Origin: Pyrus communis
Taxonomy: Eukaryota > Streptophyta > Magnoliopsida > Rosales > Rosaceae
NCBI RefSeq assembly: GCF_963583255.1
Contig: NC_084811.1
Span: forward strand, 12,728,088-12,792,087
DNA: 64,000 nt
Direction: 5' to 3'
Below, piece by piece: positions 53,846-64,000 of the stretch (the stretch's first letter is position 1; every line of letters starts with the position of its first letter). A model generated the notes under the pieces. The model did no database searches. It was given only the letters and a program-made list of their open reading frames with translations, and was not told where the DNA came from. Made by a program: the position numbers and the translations under genes.

Positions 53846-55031
53846 AATCACAAAGAAAGTTGAGAAACTTTAAACATTTGAAGCATATCTTTGCTTAGCA
53901 AAGGTTAATCACGCATGGGAGAGCCTTCATTCCATTGCATCCTTGCACCTTGGATCCAATGGATGGATGAACATTGTTTCTTGGCTCCATGTTTTCTTGG
54001 ATTTGGATGGAAGAAAGGATTCTCCAAAAGCCACCAAAGTTAGAGGCCTGTAAGTTTCAACACCAAGGATGACGGAATGAAGAAGATAAGTGATATAGGA
54101 GGAAGAAAATGTTAGCTTCTCTTGAGAGAAAGTGAGAACTTGTGTTCTCTCATCTTTCCTCAAAGAAACCATAAGGAGGTTAAGGCTATAAAGTTGCATT
54201 TACACCTCTTTCCAAGTAAGTGGCAAACTTGTAATAAGTCCAACATCCCACTACCTCTAGCATAGACAGTTTGGAGATTATTATTCGGCTAATTCCCATT
54301 TAATTTTAGTAGTCATAAAACTTAAACTCAATGGGCGTTGTGGACCAAAATCCATTTGGGCCTTAAAACCCGAAACTAACTTAAAACCTAATACGAACCT
54401 TTCATATATTAATTAATCTTTTCCATATACAATTAAAATATTTAGTGGTTCTTAATCAACTTCGTTATATCCTTCAATCATTACCTTACATGGTGTGCAA
54501 TCCAAAAGGTTCCTTTAGGCGAGGTAGTTGGCAATTAGAACTCTTACTAATCGATTGTGAATTGAAACTTACTTTCAACTCTCCCTTCAGTGATTATTCA
54601 TCTTTAAGGATTCCACAAACTATGAGTGACACCTAGCAGTAATTCATGAATATCCAAGCTAATCAAAAGAGGTTGGAGAACTTATTCAGTATGGAATTAC
54701 AATGCAATACAGTCTTTCTTTAATTCAATACTCTTGATCATATTTTTTTGGTTGATAGTTTATTCATATCTAATATCCAATGTGATTCTCTTACTCAGAT
54801 GATTACCTTGAATGTGATATAGAATGACTTCCTATATCTCATTCATACTCCGGCTAGAGATTCTTAATCATATCAATCAAATGTTTGAAGGTTTGTAATC
54901 CCTTGTTGTACTTTCACATGCCCACATGATTAAGTAACTTAGCCTCAACTATGTCGTGGACACTCTTAAATGGAATGCCTTTAACACAATCAAAGACTAA
55001 GGATAAGATTATTTTATCTAACTACTTAAAA

Positions 55032-56631
55032 TGTCACAAACACTGGGCTGCTGTCACTACTGACCAGCCACCGAAAAATAATTCTTAGACCGACTTACAC
55101 TTATCTAAAGTCTACGAAATTTTATATGCAGATACTAGACACATAGAGCTACACTCATACAAATGTTTGGGATTTTTGGAGTTGATTTGATATTTAAATT
55201 AAATTGAACAAAAACAAGACAGAGACAGATTTTTAAGTAATTCACAAATTAAGAAAAACGAGTTAGGGGAATTACTATCCACCACCAAATAATCATGCAA
55301 ACATGTTATGTTTCATTCAAATTCCTTTCATTTTTGGATGAAGATGCTCAAGTTGGCTTAATGTTAGAACCCAACCTATTACTCTTTCTTATGTAATATG
55401 TTAAGAGAATGGCGTTTTCAACTTAACTTAGTCCCTAACATGCAATCTAGAATTGTGTGTTCATAGATTTAACAAGTAGAAATCATTAAGAACAAAAAGA
55501 GTTTGAGTCATCACAAGGCATCGTAAGTACTAGCGTTGTCTTAGTTATCCTAGAAATTGATTCACATGTTAATCGCAATTAACAGGTACTACTCTAGAAC
55601 ATATGTAGGTCCTCATTCGACAAGGGCAGGCACACGCATATTCATAGCATTAGAATCCTAGATATGCTTATTAAGTATGCATCCGTAGAAAACACAAAAA
55701 GAATTCATCAATGAGACAAGTAGTGAACCAATTTTCATCCATTCGTAAAAGTAATTCAAACGAAATGTCATAACAAACTTGCAATCATATTCGGGGCTTC
55801 AAAACAACCCCTAACTACTAAAAATTAGTTACACATAATTCTCAAATTAAACCAAAAGAAAGACATGAGTTTGAGAAGATAAAACCGAAAGAAGAGAATG
55901 CCAAGATTTCCTCCTACCTTTCCTTCCTTCCCTAACGCAGCAGCCTTGCCTTTTTTCCTTGCTTCCTTCCTTTTTTTTCACACTTTTTCTCCCCCATTGC
56001 TGCTGCAACCTGTAGCCCTTTTCTTCTTTTTTGCAGCCACAGTTTTTTCTCCATAACTCACCCCACTAACAGCCATTTAGTGATGACAATAAGTGGGAGG
56101 AAATGCTAAAACAGTTGTAACTCTTTTGGCAGCCTTTATGCCCATTACTCTCACTTAATTTTTCATTTCCTCTGATATTTGAATAGGTGTCAGCTGGTTT
56201 GTTCTTGATTGCATCAGTTTTGGCTGCTAGAATTATTGGATTTATTACTTTCAATGCTTTCTTGTCAGTTACAAACTGCTCAGCCTCTTGGGAACCTTTC
56301 AGTGTTAAAATGGCCATAACTTCTTGTAGAAAATGATATTAACAATCCATGAAATTTTCCAGAAAATAGACATCCGTAGCTTTCCAACCATATAAGGCTC
56401 ATTCTCTAATTCATTCTGAGTTGTCTGCAACTTGCTTCTAAAGTCAGCTGACCTGCACAGGCAGTTTTGACGAATTTGTTACTTAAAATTCCACTTGTGT
56501 TATTTTTCTTTTATTTGCTTGACAAATCCTACAAAACACAAAAACAAAGTAAATAGCTCAAAAATAAAAGGAACTAACTAAGAAAAGACAAGTGAATTTG
56601 ATGTAAAATTTATATAAATATGAGCTTATCA
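55032..56631 (-). repeat. LTR of an Athila-related family (left end uncertain)
   Basis: On the minus strand it starts TGATAAGCTCATATTTATAT at 56631, similar to the TGATAGAAGCATATTTATGA start of the 1681 LTR. It may end ...CAGTGTTTGTGACA at 55032. The flanks do not show a matching TSD (TAAAA versus ATACT). It interrupts the Athila-like LTR at 56632-57396, whose other half is not found on the left. It includes a pyrimidine-rich section at 55915-56050. Confidence 0.5.
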
Positions 56632-57396
56632 ATACTCTAGCATCAAATTCATGCATGCAAATTAAGTGTCGACCCCCAACCCACATACATAAACAAGTTT
56701 TAATAACTTAGATAAGCAAATCACAAAGGAATGGAATAGGGGATACACGGCAAGGTTTTAGGGACTTCTAGAAGGATAGGTGCGGCACACTTGTAGGAGG
56801 AAGATAGGGTGTTCTAGAAAGAGTATTTAGGGCAGATTCCTAAACCTAAAGGGACAAGAACACACGGCATAGGTATGAAGGAAGGATTACAACTTCTAAA
56901 CCTACAAGGAATGGCCTACATGCGGCATACAAAGGGATTAGGCTTCTAGAATCTGAATTAGGTGTTTAAATGTATAACTAATCCCTTCTAATTAGCTAGA
57001 TTTAAGGCACCACCTGATTTGGATACGATAAGATAGGATAATGTTAGATTTAGGAAAGGATAAGGTTGGTTAGGATAGGATAAGATAAGGTTGGATAAGG
57101 TTCCTTATTTCTTGCTATTTCCTTATCTTCTTTGCATTTGAACTTCTTCCTCCAGATTTGTAGCCTTTCCTAGCCCCTCTTGACTTCAATTTCGTCCATC
57201 TATTTTGCTCCATAGTTAAGCTATCCAATGCATAACCAAAACTGCTCCAAATAGCTTCAAAATGCACTTTCTTGCTCCTTTTTCCATTAGGACATAAAAA
57301 CATACGAAAATAGCTTAAAAGACTAAAATAAATATTAATTAACTAACTAAATGCAAGGAAACAACATAACTAAGTAGCATAAATATGCTCCTATCA
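56632..57396 (-). repeat. Partial 3' LTR of the minus-strand Athila-like element
   Basis: On the minus strand it starts TGATAGGAGCATATTTATGC at 57396, next to the polypurine tract, includes the GATAAG-type array (57020-57115 on the + strand) and stops at 'gatgctagagtat', where the next LTR begins. Comparison with 1681-3249 shows about the last 600 bases are missing. Confidence 0.7.
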
Positions 57397-59470
57397 AATT
57401 CCCCCACACTTAGCTTTTGCTAGTCCTTGAGCAAAACAAAATAAACAAAGCAAACAAAACACAATCTAAACCTTCCAACAATTGCCTCAGGGATTTCCAA
57501 TGCAACATGACAAATTAAAGATCACCACTCACATAGATTTTAGTTATCCCTACCCTCGAGCATATACTTAGCCATAGTCACCACTCACTAGCTTGCATTT
57601 AATTAATTAAAACATGATTTCGAATGTAGTAACATGCCTTAGAGAATCCCTTAATTCCCCACCGGATATACTCTCTATTTTCACACAGATTTTCTGACTA
57701 CACTCCCTACACTAGGTATATGTGAGAAGATTGATGTAAACATGTAGACTAATACTCACATATGTATAATCAAACAAGGCACTTTCTCGAATTATTAACA
57801 TTATATGTATGATCTCAAGAATGGAATGCCACTACTTAGACACGATAACCAGTGATACCATTGCTCAAACCAATTTTAAACTCCACATATTGAAACACAT
57901 AACAATCAAGATTGAAGTCAAAGGGTTTGTAACGGGCCTAAGGTATTGGCTAACAAAGAAAGGTAAGGATAAACAAAAGTTCTTAAAGCAATAGTAAGCA
58001 AAGTAATGAAAGAAACACTTAGAATTCACTTTTGAATGGAAAAATCAACTTTGAACACCAAGGGAAGATTCACACAAAACTTAGGGCCATATTCAAACTT
58101 TTTGCACCCTTTCTTCAACATTCAACACTTGTGAGTTCATTCTCACTTATTTTCAACTCCTTTTCTTTCTTTTCTTCTTCTTTTTCTTCTTTTTCACGTT
58201 ATTTTCTCTTTTTTTTTTCTTTTTTTTTCTTCGTGCCCCTCTTCTTCTTTTGGCACACTAACACAACTTTATAGGTTTCCTAGCGAAAATCGTAGATCAA
58301 AAGGAATTCCCACTAAGTCATGCTTTCCTATCCTTTAAGAACAAGGGTATGGATAGTCCTAATCTAGGCTAGGTAATTATTATGTGGTTAACAAAGAAAA
58401 TTGGCCAAATAAGGCTCAAAGGCGTTAAACCTGCAATACATATGCAAAGGGGTAAGGCTTTTTGGCTCTGGTTTAACTAAACAACTTCATCTTATTATTT
58501 GTTATGCTAATCAATTTTATGCTTTGAATGAAATGGGCATGAGTTCTAGTATTTGGAACTATAGTGATGAAACGCATTCTAAGTAGTAACCAAGCAAAGA
58601 ATGATGAGATCATGCAACGACTTCAAAAAACAAGAACATCAAAATTAATAACTCTCCAAATAAAGTTTAGGCTCAAGTCTCTTAGGGTTGTAGCGTTAGT
58701 TTGAGTTTCTTCCTTCAAGCATGTTACAAAAATTGATTTTTTTTTTCCTTTTTGTGATTACATGTGAATTTGTAAACGACAACTACAACTAAGCATAAAC
58801 CAAAGAGCATATCAAACTTCCATCCATGTTTGTAACTTTCTTTAATAGTCATGCAATTAAAAACCAAATCCTCATCATTGTGTTGGAAGGTACCCTAAGA
58901 CAAACAAACAAAAAAACAAAAATGACTCTAAAAACAACTCTTTTTGGGTTTTTGAAACACTCTTTTTTGATATTTTTTTTACAAATTTTCGGATTTTCTA
59001 TTTAAGACACATAAAAACACTTCAAAACACACTAAAAACACTTAAAAACAGTGAATAACAACTTAGAAGTGAAAGGTGATAAAATCGCACGAATTTTCAT
59101 GAAAAACACTTTATTTACCCCCCCCCCCCCACACACACACACTTAAACCAAACATTGTCCTCAATGTTTTATGCATAGACTCATAAACAAACAACCAAAT
59201 AACACAACTAACAAACACGACAAACATGGCAAAGTAAAAGCAATAAAGAGTAGGGTTTAGGAACGCAAATCTGGTTATGGAGTGTTGGAGCTTCCTAGTT
59301 CTTCTTTATTTGCATAGGTTGCATCCTAAGAAGCGTTTTCATTAACATCTTCCAGCCGAACGATCCTTCCTCTTAAGCTTCATTGGGGCCCACGGCTTGG
59401 AAGCTTGCACCATCCACGACATGCTCTTCAAAGTTCTCATAGTATGGCTTCAAACGATGTTCGTTCACTT
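57397..59470 (-). mobile_element. Athila-like spacer between integrase and 3' LTR
   Basis: On the minus strand it ends in AAGTGTGGGGGAATT (polypurine tract). It contains a purine tract (58160-58260 as pyrimidines on the + strand) and a G13 run next to GT repeats (59118-59142). It matches 1-1680 in order and sequence. There is no env-like frame; the short frames are low-complexity. Confidence 0.75.
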
Positions 59471-59474
59471 TGAA

Positions 59475-60297
59475 CTATTGCCCTGTCTTTAAACTTTGAA
59501 TTTGGACTGCACCATAAGGAAATACATTAGCAACAACAAACGACCCAATCCATTTAGAACGTAACTTACCTGGAAACAAGCGAAGGCGGGAATTGAAGAG
59601 TAGCACTTTCTGCCCTAGAACAAATGTCTTGCTACGAATCATCTTGTCATGGAATGCCTTTGACTTCTCCTTGTAAATCAAAGCTTCTCGTATGCTTCAT
59701 GCCTTATCTCCTCAAGCTTGTTCAATTGAAGCTTCCTATGGATTCCAACGGCATCAATGTCCATGTTGAACGTTTTGACGGCCCAATGTGCTTTGTGCTC
59801 CAATTCAACGGGAAGATGACATGGTTTCCCATAGATGAGCTGAAATGGGGACATTCCAATTAGTGTTTTTTAGACCGTACGATATGCCCACAATGCATCA
59901 TTCAAATGCAAGCTCCAATCCTTCCCGTTTGGCCCAACGGTCTTCTCCAAAATCTACTTGATTTCCCGATTAGAAACCTCGGCTTGCCCACTTGTTTGAG
60001 GATGATAAGGTGTTGCCACCTTATGTGTGACGTTATATTTCTTGAGCAAAGCTTCAATGGTTCAATTGCAAAAATGGGACCCTCCATCACTTATAAGAAC
60101 TCTTGGCATTCCAAATCTAGCAAATATGTTAGTTTTGACAAAATCTGCAACCACTTTGGAATCATTAGTACGGGTGGCTTTTGCTTCCACCCATTTCGAC
60201 ACATAATCCACCGCAAGTAAAATATAAAGGAAACCATGAGATGAAGGAAAATGACCCATAAAATCAATACCCTAAATATCAAAAATTTCGACACCAT
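59475..60297 (-). pseudogene. Athila-like integrase core and C-terminal part, broken
   Basis: 60259-60062 encodes an integrase core with [17 protein letters not shown] (first catalytic Asp) and [12 protein letters not shown] (second Asp). The Glu region (VSNREIK) lies near 59970 with a stop close by. 59681-59475 encodes the C-terminal part ([31 protein letters not shown]). Several stops and frame changes separate the parts, so no active enzyme can be made. Confidence 0.8.
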
Positions 60298-60330
60298 AGA
60301 TAGGTGTCTACGGCATTTGGTCTTTTGGAC

Positions 60331-61002
60331 CTATATTTCCAGTTCTTTGGCACATGTTACACAAAAAGTTCTAGCATCCTTAAATATAGTAGGCCAATAA
60401 AAACCACATTCAAGTACTTTACGTGCCATCCTTTGAGTGCCAAAGTGACCTCCACATGCATAAGTGTGACAAAACGTTATAATTGAATTAAACTCCGATT
60501 CATGCACACACCTACGAATGATTTGATCCGCGCAATATTTCCACAAATAAGGATCATCCCATACATAAAACCAAGCCTCCCTTTTAAGTTTATCACGTTG
60601 GTGTTTATTTAGGTTGCTTGGAATTTGTTTAGACACCAAATAATTCACTAAATCGGCATACCATGGCTCACTTACCTCAATGGACATCAACTGCTCATCT
60701 AGGAATGTCTCTAGGATAGGCACGGCCTCTTCTTCATGCACCATATGGCTCAAGTGGTCAGCCACCACGTTTTCACTTCCTTTCTTGTCCCGGATTTCTA
60801 TATCGAACTCTTGAAGTAGAAGCATCCAACGAAAAAGCCTTGGTTTGGCCTCCTTTTTGGTGAGTAAGTACTTCAACGCTGCATGTTCAGTGTAAATTAT
60901 AACCTTAGTACCAAGTAAATAAGAACGAAATTTATCTAAAGCAAAAACAACATCAAGAAGTTCTTTTTCCGTTGTGGAGTAGTTCAATTGGGTATCATTC
61001 AA
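60331..61002 (-). pseudogene. Athila-like RNase H and integrase zinc domain
   Basis: A 223-codon open segment: RNase H part ([58 protein letters not shown]) followed by the H2C2 zinc region ([38 protein letters not shown]). It is in frame with the RT segment at 61033-61467, with one stop between them near 61030. Confidence 0.85.
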
Positions 61003-61032
61003 GGTCCGGGATGCATAATAGATGACATGTGG

Positions 61033-62483
61033 CTATTTGTTCTTCCTTTGGCCTAAAACAGCTCCTAATGCATAATTCGAGGCATCGCACATAAGCTCAA
61101 AAGGAAGGCTCCAATTTGGTGGAACAATGATGGGGGCCGAAGTGAGCATCTCCTTAAGGTGTTTGAAGGCCTTCTCACACTCCTCATCGAACTTGAATGG
61201 TACATCATTTTGGAGAAGTCGCCAAAGGGGGTTGGAAATCTTTGAAAAGTCCTTGATTAATCGCCTATAGAATCCTGCATGTCCCAGGAAAGAACGAACC
61301 TCTCTAACCGAAGTAGGAGAGGGTAAGTAGCGTACAAGATCTATTTTTGATTTATCAACCTCAATCCCTTTTGCCGAAATTATATGCCCTAAAACTATGC
61401 CTTGTTTTACCATGAAATGACATTTTTCCCAATTTAAAACAAAGTTAGTTTCAATGCATCGTTCCAAGATTAAAGTGAGATTATGTAAACAATCATCAAA
61501 TAATCACCAAATACACTAAAATCATCCATGAAAACTTCAATAATCTTCTCCACAAAATCTGAAAATATACTTACCATGCATCTTTGAAAGGTGGCAGGTG
61601 CATTGCATAAACTGAATGGCACGCGGCGATAAGCAAAAGTACCAAAGGGACACGCGAAAGTGGTCTTTTCTTGGTTATCCAGAGCTATGACAATCTGATT
61701 ATATCCCAAATACCCATCAAGAAAACAATAAAAAGAGTGACCGGCTAACCTTTCAAGCATTTGATCAATTAACGGCAAAGGGAAGTGGTCCTTCCTTGTG
61801 GTGGCGTTGAGCTTTCTATAATCTATGCAAACTCTCCAACCTGTTTGGATACGTGTATGCACAAGCTCATTCTCGGCATTCTTCACCACCGTCACTCCAG
61901 ATTTCTTTGGCACAACTTGAACTGGTGAAACCCAACGGCTATCCGAGATAGGATAAATCACTCCACAATCAAGTAATTTGATAACCTCTTTCTTCACAAC
62001 TTCCATCATTAGAGGGTTGAGTCGACGTTGAGCCTCTTGAGTTGGTTTAGCTTCCTCCTCTAGAAGTATGCGATGCATGCATATTGTAGGGCTAATTCCC
62101 TTAATATCGGCCAAGGTCCATCCTATGGCTGTTTTGTGCTCTTTCAACACTCGAACCAATTTCTCCTCCTCCATTGCCGTGAGTGATTGAGAAACAATGA
62201 CGGGCAACGTTTCTTTGTCTCCCAAATAGACATACTTCAAGTGACTTGGCAATGGTTTAAGTTCAAGAACGGGTGCCTGAATCACTGAAGGTAATAACTT
62301 GTTAGTAGAAACGAGCATTGAAATTGGGTTTAAGGGCTTACTTTGATATTGTGGTGATGATTCAAGTGCAACCACCATCTCACCAACTTCATCATCATGC
62401 ACAGCCAGGTTGGGTGTTAAACCCAATCCTTCAGCAATTGTTGTTTCAAGTGGGTCTCTGTCCAACGAATCAACTTGTGCCAA
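61033..62483 (-). pseudogene. Athila-like reverse transcriptase, two segments with a frameshift
   Basis: 62483-61470 encodes the linker and RT palm: CIDYRKLNATTRKDHFPLP, a QMLERLAGHSFYCFLDGY block, CPFGTFAYRRVPFSLCNAPA and the catalytic FMDDFSVFG. A frame change at about 61470-61500 follows. 61467-61033 continues with NFVLNWEKCHFMVKQGIVLG, SFLGHAGFYRRLIKDFSKI and the start of RNase H (FELMCDASNYALGAVLGQR). Motifs are well preserved apart from the frame break, suggesting a fairly young insertion. Confidence 0.88.
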
Positions 62484-64000
62484 TGAATCAAATATATCAA
62501 TAGAGAAACAAGAATGATCATCTTTAGGATATTTAATATTTTAGAAAGATTGAAATCAATAACTTCCCCATCAAATTCCATCGTTAAAGTCCCTTTGAAC
62601 ACATCAATCTTGGTGCGGGCTGTTTTCATGAACGGTCTCCCAAGTAGGATCGGCAATGGTGTAGAATGGGTTGAATCTTCCATGTCAAGCATGTAAAAGT
62701 CCGCCAGAAAGATCAAATTGTTAACCTACACCAAAACATCTTCCAAAACTCCTTTTGGATAAGCATTAGAACGATCGGCCAATTGAATAATCACACCATC
62801 GTTTTTAAGCTCTCCTAAATTCAAAGATGCATAAATTGAGTAAGGCATGACATTAATTGAAGCTCCTAAGTCTAGCATAGCATGTTCAACCTTAGTATTT
62901 CCAATAACACAACAAGGAATTATAAAACTACCCGGATCTTTGCATTTAGGTGGTAGTTTTCTTTGTAACACTGTCGAAACATTCTCACTTACCTGGACCA
63001 CCTCTTTGTTCAAAATCCTCTTCCTTGTTGTGCAAAGCTCTTTCAAGAATTTAGCGTACTTAGGAACTTGCTTGATTGCATCAAGGAGCGGAATATTGAC
63101 TTGAACTTTCCTAAAGGTTTCCATAATGTCCTTCTCATTCTCTTCTTTCTTTGATTGCCTAAATCTAGTAGGAAAGGACACATTTAGTGGAATAGAACTT
63201 GACAAAGTCGAATTTGGACTTACCTTGGTGATGTTGGATGGTTTTGGGACAATAGGTGGCTGCGGCAAGGTTTGTTCCACCCTTGCCGTGGCTTTTGCTC
63301 CTTGTTCATCCTCTTCTTGCAGCAGCGTGTCCTCTTCTTGGCTTGTTTTGGATGGTTTTGGGGTGGTTCCAATCTCCTTACCACTTCTCAACGTGATTGC
63401 CTTGGTAGTTTCAAAACCTCCCTTCGGATTGACGATTGTTGAACTAGGCAATTTACCTTCCTCTCTAAATTGGCCCATGAATTCCGCCATTTGCCCTATT
63501 TGTTTCTTCAATTCTCCCATCTCCTTTGCTTGATTTTGATAGCCCTGCGACAAGGTAGTTAGTAATTGAAGAACATTATCATTATTCATTGACAAACTTA
63601 AATTTGGTTGAGTAGGTTGAGATTGTGGGAATGGTTTTTGATATATCCCAGGGGGTGGTCGAAATCCTCCTCTATTGCCTTCAGTTTGGGGTTGTTGAGG
63701 CTCCCTCCACTTGAAATTTGGGTGATCTCTCCATCCCGGATTGTATGTATTTGAGTATGGATCATTCCTTTGTGGATTTTGGCCTTGATAAACTATGGCA
63801 TTGGTGTTTTCCCATCCTCCATTCTCTATCAATTGAGGACATTGATCATTGAGGTGCCCTTGCATAGAGCACATGCCACACACACTTAGTGTACTTCCTT
63901 GCACTTTGGATCCTTTAACAACCTGAGACACAAGCAAAGGGAGATTAGCTAATTGAGATTGAATTTTAGAAATTGCACTTACCGCATTCACTTGTTGTTG
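62417..64000 (-). pseudogene. Athila-like gag C-terminus and aspartic protease (5' part beyond window)
   Basis: The frame comes in from beyond the right edge. A zinc knuckle CGMCSMQGHLNDQC (CX2CX4HX4C) lies near 63840. Downstream are a Pro/Gln-rich linker (NFKWREPQQPQ), a Lys/Glu-rich stretch and a protease with DLGASINVMPYSIY (D-hydrophobic-G-A active site) near 62860. A single in-frame stop at about 62726 is followed in the same frame by the protease C-terminus (PILLGRPFMKTARTKID). The organisation gag-PR-RT-RH-IN and the motif set are those of Ty3/gypsy Athila elements. Confidence 0.87.

Larger units (their letters stand above)
51241..55030 (-). repeat. 5' LTR of the copia-like element, split by a solo LTR (right end approximate)
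   Basis: Once 51398-53845 is removed, the sequence aligns in reverse with the copia solo LTR at 48126-49360. Shared blocks include the TTTTCCTTC end, 'cttggttcaccat', 'gtttgccact' and 'gttagtttcgggttt'. The start of the LTR lies near 54950-55030 but the terminus is not clear. Confidence 0.6.

Noticed and set aside
59101..59142. C13(AC)n tract as a telomere-like or regulatory sequence
   Set aside because: The same tract occurs at the matching place in the other Athila-like element (1-20), so it is part of the retrotransposon spacer.
62318..63533. Plus-strand frames opposite the gag-pol region
   Set aside because: They are antisense shadows of the Athila-like coding frame.

Overview
This is a stretch of plant nuclear DNA from a eudicot. 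The evidence is Ty1/copia and Ty3/gypsy (Athila-like) retrotransposons, a Cassandra TRIM carrying 5S-like sequence, a ZMYM-type hAT transposon, and two plant-specific gene families (SAUR and DUF3475/DUF668). Several LTR types resemble ones I associate with woody Rosaceae such as apple or pear, but that is an inference from memory. I see no bacterial-style operon, CRISPR array, tRNA gene or genuine rRNA gene. The window is a transposon-dense intergenic region with only two apparently intact host genes: a SAUR gene at 25643-26038 (+) and a DUF668 (PSI/ACRE137-like) gene at 42407-44113 (-).

Layout. 1-3249: 3' end of an Athila-like element on the + strand. 3454-5235: a minisatellite and a degenerate CACTA-like element. 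5665-26410: a tandem segmental duplication carrying two copies of the SAUR locus. Copy 1 (5665-16382) is dead. Its promoter is separated from the ATG by a 1.6-kb insertion, and its coding region is split by a solo LTR that contains a second LTR, which contains a third. Each of these three insertions has a perfect 5-bp target-site duplication (TSD). Copy 2 (16383-26410) keeps an open SAUR frame but has gained copia debris and LTRs upstream. 26504-27193: an orphan exon-like fragment and a short SINE with a 17-bp TSD. 27206-37153: one hAT transposon filled with a MULE-type MITE and a nest of two long LTRs plus a Tourist-like MITE.

37400-41295: a copia element whose reverse transcriptase frame runs directly into the 3' part of a cytochrome P450 gene. 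42335-44542: the DUF668 gene with a probable 5'-UTR intron. 45101-45769: a complete Cassandra TRIM. 46926-47148: a MITE. 48126-49360: a copia-type solo LTR. 50220-55030: the 5' part of a copia-like element on the minus strand, its LTR split by another solo LTR. 55032-56631: a further LTR. 56632-64000: the 3' part of a minus-strand Athila-like element with gag, protease, RT, RNase H and integrase, broken by several stops and frameshifts and running off the right edge.

The main theme is insertion inside insertion followed by LTR-LTR recombination. At least six insertions are solo LTRs with readable TSDs, so their order can be read directly. The best targets for a second look are the SAUR nest, the P450-copia chimera, the Cassandra element and the hAT nest. 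I did not find a convincing new biochemical system. Boundaries given with TSDs are read base by base; those marked approximate are by eye.
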